This document shows positions 5,513-11,239 of a stretch of 11,239 nt of DNA, piece after piece (the first letter of the stretch is position 1; the number at the start of each line of letters is the position of its first letter). The translations under genes and the position numbers were made by a program. The DNA is from Ruminococcus sp. UBA4240 (GTDB lineage: Bacteria; Bacillota; Clostridia; Oscillospirales; Ruminococcaceae). The stretch lies in contig DGXE01000041.1 of assembly GCA_002395525.1 (NCBI GenBank), positions 39,028 to 50,266 on the forward strand. Direction: 5' to 3'. Below the pieces are notes generated by a model. It was not told the origin of the DNA. It made no database searches and saw only the letters and a list, made by a program, of their open reading frames with translations.

Positions 5513-6769
5513 ATGAAACGGTTGACTTGTGAGATGTGCGGAAGTACCGACCTGCTGAAACAGGACGGCGTGTTTGTGTGCCAGACATGCGGTACAAAAT
5601 ATTCACTTGAAGAAGCAAAAAAAATGATGGTTGAGGGTACAGTTGACGTATCAGGAAGTACAGTCAAGGTGGATAATTCAGCTTCAATTGATAACTACTA
5701 TAAAATTGCTGAAAGTGCCTATGAATCCAGTAATCAGAAGGAAGCCGAAAACTATTGCAATAAAATTATCGAGATTGAACCCGATAATTATAGGGCGTGG
5801 TTACTAAAAGGAAAAGCAGCAGGATGGCAGTCTACATTGGCCAATATTAGAATTGAAGAGTCTGTTAATTGTTTTACAAAAGCTGTTGATAATGCTCCGG
5901 AGGACGATAAGGATAGAGTTAAAAAAGAGGCTTCTCAGGAAATCGAGAGTCTTTCTACAGCATTATTGACGATGTGTTGTAATCACTTTGCAGAGTTTCC
6001 CTCTAAAGATAACGCAGATTCTATTTTAAACAATTTGATGCTCACACAGCTATACAGCATAAAGCTTTTGCTAAAGTGTGGGGTTTCTGCAGATGGCTTT
6101 AAAAAGAGTATTGCAACACGCATCAATAATGCTGCTATGGATGCTTGGAATAATAACATTCAATCAGATTATGAAGGGTCTGACGGTCACCCGAGCAAGT
6201 ATGCATTCGATAGGTTTTTACAGCAGGGAGATTATGTCCTTCATCTGTTGCAAGCGGCAGTTGATTTATGCGATGACGACGATGAAATTGATGTGATTAG
6301 ATATAAGAATATGATTTCTGTTCAAAATAAGCTTATCAATTCATGCTCATATCATTACGTAAATGGTTACTGGAGCATAGAGTACACACTTACAGATGCG
6401 TCAAAGCAGAGCAGAATAGATAAAATAAAGGAGTGGCATGGCAAGATAAAGGAAATAGATCCAAGCTATGAAATTCCTTCAAGCCCGGTTCCACAAAGTA
6501 ATGGCTGCTATGTAGCTACTTGCGTATATGGCTCATATGATTGTCCACAGGTTTGGACATTGCGACGCTATCGTGATTATACACTTGCCGAAACATGGTA
6601 TGGCAGGGCTTTTATTCACGCTTACTATGCTGTCAGCCCCACAATTGTAAAGCTATTTGGAAATACCAATTGGTTCAAGAAGATGTGGAAGGGTAAACTT
6701 GATAGAATGGTTGCCGATTTACAGGCAAAGGGCGTAGATAATACACCGTATAATGACAGAGAATGGTAA
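5513..6769 (+). CDS. TFIIB-type zinc ribbon, TPR-like and CFI-box C-terminal domain protein
   Basis: A 418-residue three-part protein. Residues 1-37 form a zinc ribbon with Cys6/Cys9 and Cys23/Cys26, followed by the typical YSLEEAKKMM. Residues about 60-130 look like two TPR-type repeats (YYKIAESAYESSNQKEAENY, IEPDNYRAWLLKG, ESVNCFTKAVDNAP). A helical middle of about 190 residues has no recognised fold. The C-terminal 88 residues (331-418) begin GCYVATCVYGS, then LRRYRDYTLAETWYGR, YYAVSP; this matches the CFI-box-CTERM type of domain as I remember it, whose function is unknown. There is no signal peptide, so it should be a cytosolic adaptor. AAGGAG lies 9 nt before the ATG. As last gene of the SPFH operon, it may link the membrane scaffold to other partners; this is inference. 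Confidence 0.8.
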   Translation: MKRLTCEMCGSTDLLKQDGVFVCQTCGTKYSLEEAKKMMVEGTVDVSGSTVKVDNSASIDNYYKIAESAYESSNQKEAENYCNKIIEIEPDNYRAWLLKGKAAGWQSTLANIRIEESVNCFTKAVDNAPEDDKDRVKKEASQEIESLSTALLTMCCNHFAEFPSKDNADSILNNLMLTQLYSIKLLLKCGVSADGFKKSIATRINNAAMDAWNNNIQSDYEGSDGHPSKYAFDRFLQQGDYVLHLLQAAVDLCDDDDEIDVIRYKNMISVQNKLINSCSYHYVNGYWSIEYTLTDASKQSRIDKIKEWHGKIKEIDPSYEIPSSPVPQSNGCYVATCVYGSYDCPQVWTLRRYRDYTLAETWYGRAFIHAYYAVSPTIVKLFGNTNWFKKMWKGKLDRMVADLQAKGVDNTPYNDREW

Positions 6770-6812
6770 TCGTATAGAAATACTGTATGAAATATAGATT
6801 TTGCCAAACCAG

Positions 6813-6841
6813 TTGAAATATTTGTCGAAATATGTTATAAT
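6813..6841 (+). promoter_or_regulatory. Near-consensus sigma-A promoter of the two-gene unit
   Basis: TTGAAA (6813-6818), a 17-nt spacer, then TATAAT (6836-6841), with TG one base before it (TGTTATAAT, an extended -10). The start should be near 6848-6850, giving a leader of about 47 nt to ATG 6896. It is the strongest promoter in the window by consensus match, and an inverted repeat overlaps its -10 and start. Confidence 0.85.
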
Positions 6842-6881
6842 AGTATCGGAGATACATGATTGTATTTTCGATACTATTTTT
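6839..6881 (+). promoter_or_regulatory. 18-pair inverted repeat over the promoter: operator and/or terminator of the upstream operon
   Basis: AATAGTATCG (6839-6848) and CGATACTATT (6869-6878) are perfect inverted copies. Inside them GAG/TTT (with G-T wobbles) and ATACA/TGTAT continue the stem to a TGAT loop, so 18 positions pair without a bulge. T6877-T6881 gives a T5 tail. An RNA reading through from the SPFH operon would form a terminator. An RNA starting near 6848 would lack most of the left arm, so at the DNA level the repeat more likely serves as a binding site overlapping the promoter. Confidence 0.65.
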
Positions 6882-6895
6882 GTAGGTGATTACAT

Positions 6896-7249
6896 ATGAA
6901 CAGACCAAGTGATATGTTCGATTTGCTTGACAAAAGCGCAGAGTGCTACAACTTCTTTATTGATATGGACAATCAACGCATACAGCAGGAGATCAATTGG
7001 CTCAATGACAATTACGAAAACATATATGCACTAAGAGCGTATTTTTTGCGTTTTGCAAACCCTCGATATTTCGTTGGGTATATGAATTACTTGAATTATC
7101 TGAATTCGCTCTCCGATAGTGATATTCAATCGGCTGCTGAGAACAGAGCTAATGTGCTTTATGCTCATATGAGATACAATGAACAACGAAAGATTGAGAA
7201 TAAGCCGCTGAAAATGATTGCTGAGGAATTAAAAAGGCATAATCAGTGA
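6896..7249 (+). CDS. Unknown helical protein, first gene of a two-gene unit
   Basis: A 117-residue protein I do not recognise. It is mostly helical by composition, with many Asn, Tyr and Asp residues (NYENIYALRAYFLRF, YFVGYMNYLNYLNSL) and a basic C-terminus (MIAEELKRHNQ). It has no signal peptide, membrane helix or metal motif. The ATG follows TAGGTGAT at good spacing, behind the strong promoter at 6813-6841. Its stop overlaps a possible GTG start of the next gene (GTGA at 7246-7249), so the two are surely co-transcribed and probably translated together. The small size, first position and tight coupling are like antitoxin or partner proteins of two-gene systems, but that is only a pattern argument. 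Codon use is A+T-rich, as in its partner. Confidence 0.65.
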   Translation: MNRPSDMFDLLDKSAECYNFFIDMDNQRIQQEINWLNDNYENIYALRAYFLRFANPRYFVGYMNYLNYLNSLSDSDIQSAAENRANVLYAHMRYNEQRKIENKPLKMIAEELKRHNQ

Positions 7250-7281
7250 AAGTACTTGATGATACTGTTGGAGGTGTAATT

Positions 7282-7986
7282 GTGAAATACGTTTCCTTTA
7301 ATGATGCCGAAAAAATAAAAATGTTTGATGAAATTGCAAAACATTTCTATGAAGCTAATTTCGGACAATCATCAAAAGCAGATATTGAGTTGATGATGTT
7401 TAATTTTTATATCAAAAAGATGATAGAGGATAATAAGGAGCAAGACGGTACAATAGATTATAACAAATGCTCCGATTACAAGATTAGTAAAGATTTAGGC
7501 ATTACGCAACAGCGTGTCAGAAATCTGAAAGTTAAAAATCAGTTGATCAATCCTATCGCTTTTGAATGGGAAAAAGCGTTTGCAAAACTTGTTTCAAATG
7601 CTAAATTTGAAAATCAAAAGGTCATTATTAGTATTCCTGATCCAAATCTGTTTTACGAAATTCAGAATTTTTTGGAAGAACAGGGAGCATACATTGACAA
7701 GCAGTTGAATAGCAAATTGTTGGTGATTCGTGTGGAATACTTTATTGATCTCTTAGTATCTCTTGAACCGGAGCAAAACAGAAAAGAGGTCATAAAAGAA
7801 ATCAAAAAGGTCTTTAAGGAACAATCAAAATCCGAAAAGCAATTCGACGAAAAGAGTATAGGAAAATCACTGATTGACGGTGCTGTGAACATAACGACCA
7901 TTTTAGCCAACATCTCAACGATAGTATCACCAGAAAACTGCATTTTGATGGCATTAAAAAACTTGGTAGGCAAATTAATTCTGTAA
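7282..7986 (+). CDS. Unknown protein with helix-turn-helix-like segment and hydrophobic C-terminus
   Basis: A 234-residue protein from GTG 7282. An in-frame GTG at 7246 would add 12 residues and overlap the upstream stop, but GGAGGTG (7270-7276), 5 nt before 7282, favours the shorter form. Residues about 63-86 (SDYKISKDLGITQQRVRNLK) read as a helix-turn-helix: a probable support helix, 'LGIT' turn and recognition helix. Residues about 110-165 (VIISIPDPNLFYEIQNFLEE, YIDKQLNSKLLVI) look like an alpha/beta domain. A Lys/Glu-rich stretch precedes the last 41 residues (194-234, SLIDGAVNITTILANISTIV ... LVGKLIL), which are hydrophobic and could bind membrane or a partner. No named family comes to mind. 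It could bind the repeat at 6839-6878, or be an effector with a sensing N-terminus. A hairpin follows the stop. Confidence 0.65.
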   Translation: MKYVSFNDAEKIKMFDEIAKHFYEANFGQSSKADIELMMFNFYIKKMIEDNKEQDGTIDYNKCSDYKISKDLGITQQRVRNLKVKNQLINPIAFEWEKAFAKLVSNAKFENQKVIISIPDPNLFYEIQNFLEEQGAYIDKQLNSKLLVIRVEYFIDLLVSLEPEQNRKEVIKEIKKVFKEQSKSEKQFDEKSIGKSLIDGAVNITTILANISTIVSPENCILMALKNLVGKLIL

Positions 7987-7997
7987 ATGTATAATTT

Positions 7998-8032
7998 AAC
8001 AGGCAGATACCCTTATGAAGTATCTGCCTGTT
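7998..8032. terminator. Perfect 13-bp hairpin closing the accessory segment
   Basis: AACAGGCAGATAC (7998-8010) and GTATCTGCCTGTT (8020-8032) pair perfectly around a 9-nt loop, 11 nt after the stop at 7986. The tail is only moderately T-rich on the plus strand (TGTGTATTAT) and the minus strand (AAATTATACATTTA). It lies between convergent gene ends (7986 and 8130), so it probably acts in both directions as a weak terminator or RNA 3'-end stabiliser. The remaining bases up to 8129 hold no gene I can support. Confidence 0.6.
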
Positions 8033-8129
8033 GTGTATTATAGCTTGGTGGATAGGCTTTTTTATATATTTGGGATTTATTTATGTGTATCTACTTAAAG
8101 GCTCCGGGTTGTTTGTTCACTATATCATC

Positions 8130-9092
8130 TCACACATTGAACATAGGTGAAATAGGTGTATCGTTGTATATTCTCTGTATCGCCTGGGCGAATACGGGTG
8201 CCACGGGGAGGACGGTTATCTTGTCGATCTTCTTCTCCTCGGGGAGGGCGATGGTGTCAAGGATGACTACCTCCTTGAGCACGCTGTCCTGGATGCGCTG
8301 GATGGCGGGGCCTGACAGCACACCGTGGGTGGCACAGGCGGAAACGGACTTTGCGCCGCCCTTTTCGATTATTGCCTTTGCTGCGTTGCAGAGAGTGCCG
8401 GCGGTGTCTATCATGTCGTCTACGATGATTACATCCTTGCCGTTTACGTCACCGATGATGTTCATTACCTCGCTGACGTTGGCACGCTGTCTGCGCTTGT
8501 CAACGATGGCAAGGGGAGCATCAAACTTTGCCGCAAAGTTCCTTGCTCTTGTAACGGAGCCCAGGTCGGGGGAGACTATCACCGTGTTCTCCTTTATGTC
8601 TGCGAATTTATCAATGAAGTAGGGGACAAGTATGGGCACACCCAGCAGATGGTCAACAGGGATATTGAAGAAGCCCTGTATCTGTGCGCAGTGAAGATCC
8701 ATGGAGAGCACCCTGTCTGCGCCTGCTGTGGTGATTATGTCCGCTACCAGCTTGGCAGAGATGGGATCTCTTGCCTTTGCCTTTCTGTCCTGCCTTGCAT
8801 AGCCCATGTAGGGGATAACTGCTGTGATTCGCCCAGCGGATGCACGCTTGAAGGCATCGATCATGATGAGCAGCTCCATAAGGTTGTCGTTGACGGGATT
8901 GCTTGTGGACTGCACCACGAACACATCCGAGCCTCTGACGGATTCCTTGATGGAAACGCTTACCTCACCGTCCGAGAATGTGAGCACCTCGGACTGACCC
9001 AGCGGCATCCCCAGCTCCCTTGCAATTTCCTTAGCCACATTGGGATTGGAATTGCCTGTGAAGATCTTGATATCCTTGCCATGAATATTCAT
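8130..9092 (-). CDS. prs: Ribose-phosphate pyrophosphokinase (PRPP synthetase)
   Basis: A 320-residue class I PRPP synthetase, which makes phosphoribosyl pyrophosphate from ribose 5-phosphate and ATP for purine, pyrimidine, histidine, tryptophan and NAD synthesis. Motifs in the 320-residue form: FSDGE at 39-43, the flexible-loop arginine region YARQDRKAKARDP (RQD at 100-102), DLHCAQIQGFF starting at 132 (metal-site His), SPDLGSVTRA, and the PRPP loop VDDMIDTAGT at 224-233. Length matches the family. The start is uncertain: ATG 9092 gives the usual N-terminus NIHGKDIKIFTGNSN and has AAGGAAGGGG 8 nt upstream; an ATG at 9116 would add eight residues and has a weaker AGGGTG. It lies 43 nt downstream of glmU on the same strand, the same glmU-prs order as B. 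subtilis gcaD-prs, so it is almost surely one operon. Cytosolic. Confidence 0.96.
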   Translation of the reverse strand: MNIHGKDIKIFTGNSNPNVAKEIARELGMPLGQSEVLTFSDGEVSVSIKESVRGSDVFVVQSTSNPVNDNLMELLIMIDAFKRASAGRITAVIPYMGYARQDRKAKARDPISAKLVADIITTAGADRVLSMDLHCAQIQGFFNIPVDHLLGVPILVPYFIDKFADIKENTVIVSPDLGSVTRARNFAAKFDAPLAIVDKRRQRANVSEVMNIIGDVNGKDVIIVDDMIDTAGTLCNAAKAIIEKGGAKSVSACATHGVLSGPAIQRIQDSVLKEVVILDTIALPEEKKIDKITVLPVAPVFAQAIQRIYNDTPISPMFNV

Positions 9093-9135
9093 TGATATGA
9101 CCCCTTCCTTACTCATATGACACCCTGTAAGGGCA

Positions 9136-10533
9136 TTATTTGGTGTTCTTCTTGATGCGCTCGCTCAGCCGCCTTGTGCCGAAGCCCTCGACTATGCGAA
9201 CATCTGAGCGCTCCACAGCAAGCGCCCCGTCGGGAACGTCCCTTGTGATCGTGGAGCCTGCCCCTGTGTAAGCGGCATTACCTATCTTTACGGGTGCCAC
9301 AAGGTTGGTGTTGCACCCGATAAAGGCATTGTCCCCGATGGTGGTGCGGAATTTCTTCTCCCCGTCGTAGTTGACGGTGACAACGCCGCAGCCGAAGTTT
9401 ACGCCGCTGCCCACATCCGAATCACCCACATATGTGAGATGTGCCACAGCCGTGCGCTCGCCGATGGTGGAGTTCTTTATCTCCACAAAGTCGCCTATCT
9501 TGGCTCCGTCCTTTATCACCGTGCCGGGGCGCAGCTGCACCCAGGGGCCAATGGTGACCCCATTGCCCACAGTGCTGTCATGGGACTGCACGCTGTTGAG
9601 ATGTGTGCCGTAGCCTACATTTGTGTTGCACAGCATGGTATCAGGCCCTATGACGCAGTTCTCGCCTATGGAGCATTTCCCTGTGATGATAGTGCCCTTC
9701 ATGATCACCGTGCCGGCACCTATGGACACGTCAGGTCCTATGGATACACCGTCCGTGCAGGTGAACTCCACGCCCTCATCCATGAGCCTGTTGATGATGG
9801 CAAAGCGGGCGGTGTTGTTAAGGAGCAGGAGACCTCTCCTGTCGTTTGCCCCCAGCACCACGTCCGGGTCCTCCGACTTGTATGCGCCGGCCTTTTTGCC
9901 TTCATTCATAAGGATGTACAGGGTATCGGTGAGGTAGTATTCCCCCTGGGCATTGTTGGGGGTTATCTTTTCAAGGCTTTCAAGCAGAGCATCAGCCCTG
10001 AAAATGTAGGCGCCGCTGTTTATTTCACGGATCTGCCGCTGCTGATCGCTTGCGTCCTTCTCCTCTATTATGCCCTTCACATCCCCCTGAGGGGTGCGCA
10101 GTATCCTGCCGTAGCCGTAAGGGTCGGCTATCTCAGCGGTGATAACGGTGACGCTGTTGCCGTTGGCAATGTGCTCGTCAATGGCGGGGAGTATGGTGTC
10201 ATGGCCGATAAAGGGGGCATCGCCGTTCAGTATCAGCACATGGCCGTCCCTATGCCTTTTGATGAAGTCGGAAGCAGTCATGACCGCGTGTCCTGTGCCC
10301 TTGCGTTCAGTCTGGATGACTGTTTCGCATCTGCCCTTTACGTGCTCCTCGATGACTTCGTGGTTAAAGCCGGTGACACAGCAGATGTCGGTTATGCCCG
10401 CCCTTTCGCAGGCACGGATGACCCAGTCTATCATGGGTACGCCCAGCACCTGGAACATGGGCTTTGGCAGGTCTGACTTCATCCGCTTCCCCTGACCCGC
10501 TGCCAGTATGACAGCGCAGATGGATTCGTTCAT
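9136..10533 (-). CDS. glmU: Bifunctional UDP-GlcNAc pyrophosphorylase / glucosamine-1-P acetyltransferase
   Basis: A 465-residue GlmU, which acetylates glucosamine-1-phosphate and joins it to UTP to give UDP-GlcNAc for peptidoglycan and other wall polymers. The N-terminal uridylyltransferase half shows LAAGQGKRMKSDLPK (10-24), QTERKGTGHA (74-83) and NGDAP (103-107, metal-binding Asp105), then EEKDA and INSGAYIF. The C-terminal half, from about residue 250, is a left-handed beta helix of hexapeptide repeats (IGPDVSIGAGTVI, IGENCVIG) with the acetyltransferase region AHLTYVGDSDVGSG carrying the catalytic-type His, and NFGCGVVTVNYDG. Length is usual. ATG 10533 is preferred to a frame start at 10578 because AAGGAG lies 7 nt upstream and the protein then begins NESICAVILAAG. 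The promoter is at 10582-10610; prs follows in the same operon. Confidence 0.97.
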   Translation of the reverse strand: MNESICAVILAAGQGKRMKSDLPKPMFQVLGVPMIDWVIRACERAGITDICCVTGFNHEVIEEHVKGRCETVIQTERKGTGHAVMTASDFIKRHRDGHVLILNGDAPFIGHDTILPAIDEHIANGNSVTVITAEIADPYGYGRILRTPQGDVKGIIEEKDASDQQRQIREINSGAYIFRADALLESLEKITPNNAQGEYYLTDTLYILMNEGKKAGAYKSEDPDVVLGANDRRGLLLLNNTARFAIINRLMDEGVEFTCTDGVSIGPDVSIGAGTVIMKGTIITGKCSIGENCVIGPDTMLCNTNVGYGTHLNSVQSHDSTVGNGVTIGPWVQLRPGTVIKDGAKIGDFVEIKNSTIGERTAVAHLTYVGDSDVGSGVNFGCGVVTVNYDGEKKFRTTIGDNAFIGCNTNLVAPVKIGNAAYTGAGSTITRDVPDGALAVERSDVRIVEGFGTRRLSERIKKNTK

Positions 10534-10581
10534 TGGTTTCTCCTTGCGGGGGACTGTGCCCCCTAAAAAACTATTCAACTT

Positions 10582-10610
10582 ATTATCTCATATTTTAACC
10601 AAAATTTCAA
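10582..10610 (-). promoter_or_regulatory. Sigma-A promoter of glmU-prs
   Basis: On the minus strand TTGAAA (10610-10605), a 17-nt spacer, then GATAAT (10587-10582). The predicted start is near 10575, giving a leader of about 42 nt to ATG 10533. Confidence 0.65.
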
Positions 10611-10715
10611 GCCTATTTTGATACATTATGACATATTCTGTGCTTTTTAGACAAAATACACAAAAAAATACCGTATAATTTTCTCTTGCAATATGTAGAA
10701 ATGGTAACAAATATC

Positions 10716-10724
10716 TGATATAAT
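10716..10724 (+). promoter_or_regulatory. Extended -10 promoter of ppdK
   Basis: TGATATAAT is a perfect extended -10 element (TG, one base, TATAAT). No good -35 is found 16-18 nt upstream. The start should be near 10731. A second TATAAT at 10674-10679 has no TG and no fitting -35. Confidence 0.65.
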
Positions 10725-10733
10725 GTAAATATT

Positions 10734-10779
10734 GCGGGGACATCTCATGGACGGCAACGCCTTGATGGGTATTCCCTGC
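10734..10779 (+). promoter_or_regulatory. Stem-loop at the 5' end of the ppdK leader
   Basis: GCGGGGA (10734-10740) pairs with TCCCTGC (10773-10779) with one G-T wobble. Inside, CATC (10741-10744) pairs with GATG (10764-10767) and GGC with GCC (10753-10755, 10759-10761). With the predicted start near 10731, the mRNA would begin with this structure. It could protect the 5' end of a highly expressed message; it matches no riboswitch class I can name. Confidence 0.4.
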
Positions 10780-10808
10780 GGAAATCATTACAATGGAGGT
10801 AAATACCA

Positions 10809-11239
10809 ATGGCTAACAAGTGGGTCTACATGTTCAGCGAAGGCGACATGTCCATGCGCAACCTGCTCGGCGGCAAGGGCGCCAATCTGGCAGAGATGAC
10901 CGGCATCGGTCTTCCTGTTCCCCAGGGCTTCACTATCACTACCGAGGCTTGCACACAGTATTATGAGGACGGAAGGAAGATAAACGACGAGATCATGGGT
11001 CAGGCCATGGAAGGCGTAAAGAAGATGGAGGAGATCAACGGCAAGAAGTTCGGCGACCTCAACAATCCTCTTCTCGTTTCTGTTCGTTCCGGTGCAAGAG
11101 CATCCATGCCCGGTATGATGGATACCATCCTCAACCTGGGTCTTAATGATGAGGTCGTTGCTGCTATGATCGCAGGCAACCCTGATCCTAAGTTTGAGAG
11201 ATTCGTATACGACTCCTACAGAAGATTCATCCAGATGTT
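10809..11239 (+). CDS. ppdK: Pyruvate, phosphate dikinase, N-terminal part (partial)
   Basis: The first 143 codons of PPDK run off the right edge; the full enzyme is about 880 residues. It interconverts pyruvate, ATP and phosphate with PEP, AMP and pyrophosphate, a key glycolytic or gluconeogenic step in anaerobic Clostridia that economise on pyrophosphate. Visible motifs are LLGGKGANLAEM (19-30) of the nucleotide-binding domain, LPVPQGFTITTEAC (35-48), and the strongly conserved SVRSGARASMPGMMDTILNLG (91-111) with Arg93. The ATG follows TGGAGGT at good spacing. It is divergent from glmU-prs and has its own extended -10 promoter and structured leader. The enzyme is a cytosolic homodimer in the family. 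Identification is firm. Confidence 0.97.
   Translation, partial: MANKWVYMFSEGDMSMRNLLGGKGANLAEMTGIGLPVPQGFTITTEACTQYYEDGRKINDEIMGQAMEGVKKMEEINGKKFGDLNNPLLVSVRSGARASMPGMMDTILNLGLNDEVVAAMIAGNPDPKFERFVYDSYRRFIQM

Noticed and set aside
3414..7986. Prophage or integrative element
   Set aside because: No integrase, transposase, structural phage gene, tRNA target or flanking direct repeat is visible; only composition suggests transfer.
8325..9095. Plus-strand open frame of 256 codons opposite prs
   Set aside because: A shadow of prs: Cys-rich translation with no domain, no ribosome site, while the opposite frame is a complete PRPP synthetase.
9439..10476. Long plus-strand open frame of 345 codons opposite glmU
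   Set aside because: It is antisense to a clear glmU with all motifs, has low-complexity Val/Gly/His-rich composition, no ribosome site and no recognisable domain. It results from the GC-rich codon pattern of glmU.
10674..10679. Second ppdK promoter at a TATAAT
   Set aside because: No TG extension, and the nearest -35-like sequence (TAGACA) is at 20 nt spacing.

Overview
The window looks like chromosome from a low-to-mid GC member of the Clostridia, most likely the Ruminococcus/Oscillospiraceae group. The reasons are a pyruvate, phosphate dikinase next to a glmU-prs pair, a pgk gene, strong AGGAGG-type ribosome binding sites, and small conserved membrane proteins typical of that group. This placement is inferred from protein character, not from any search. 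No rRNA, tRNA, CRISPR array, transposase or integrase is visible.

Layout. Positions 1-96 hold the last 31 codons of pgk, followed by a hairpin. Positions 189-2013 hold three closely spaced plus-strand genes: a pentapeptide-repeat protein, a lipoprotein solute-binding protein whose two halves are in reversed order (a natural circular permutation), and a two-helix membrane protein. A small putative secreted protein (2118-2477) follows; its ribosome binding site lies in the 3' arm of a 17-position stem. Its terminator lies inside the 3' end of the convergent polysaccharide deacetylase gene (2507-3145, minus).

Positions 3414-7986 form an accessory segment that becomes visibly more A+T-rich from about 5270 on. 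It starts with a compact operon of four genes: an SPFH/band-7 protein with two C-terminal zinc ribbons, a four-helix membrane protein with a cytoplasmic helical tail, a DUF1413-like small protein, and a protein with an N-terminal TFIIB-type zinc ribbon, TPR-like repeats and a C-terminal CFI-box domain. The set resembles in outline the B. subtilis YdjG-YdjH-YdjI membrane assembly that works with PspA. A second unit of two overlapping unknown genes (6896-7249 and 7282-7986) follows. It has its own near-consensus promoter, and an 18-pair inverted repeat covers that promoter's -10 and start site. The second protein has a helix-turn-helix-like stretch and a hydrophobic C-terminus. A perfect 13-bp hairpin closes the segment.

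Positions 8130-10533 hold the housekeeping pair glmU-prs on the minus strand (UDP-GlcNAc and PRPP synthesis). Divergently, ppdK starts at 10809 and runs off the right edge. Its mRNA leader is predicted to begin with a stem-loop.

Most notable: the circularly permuted binding protein, the SPFH/zinc-ribbon/CFI-box operon, and the promoter-operator-like repeat in front of the unknown gene pair.
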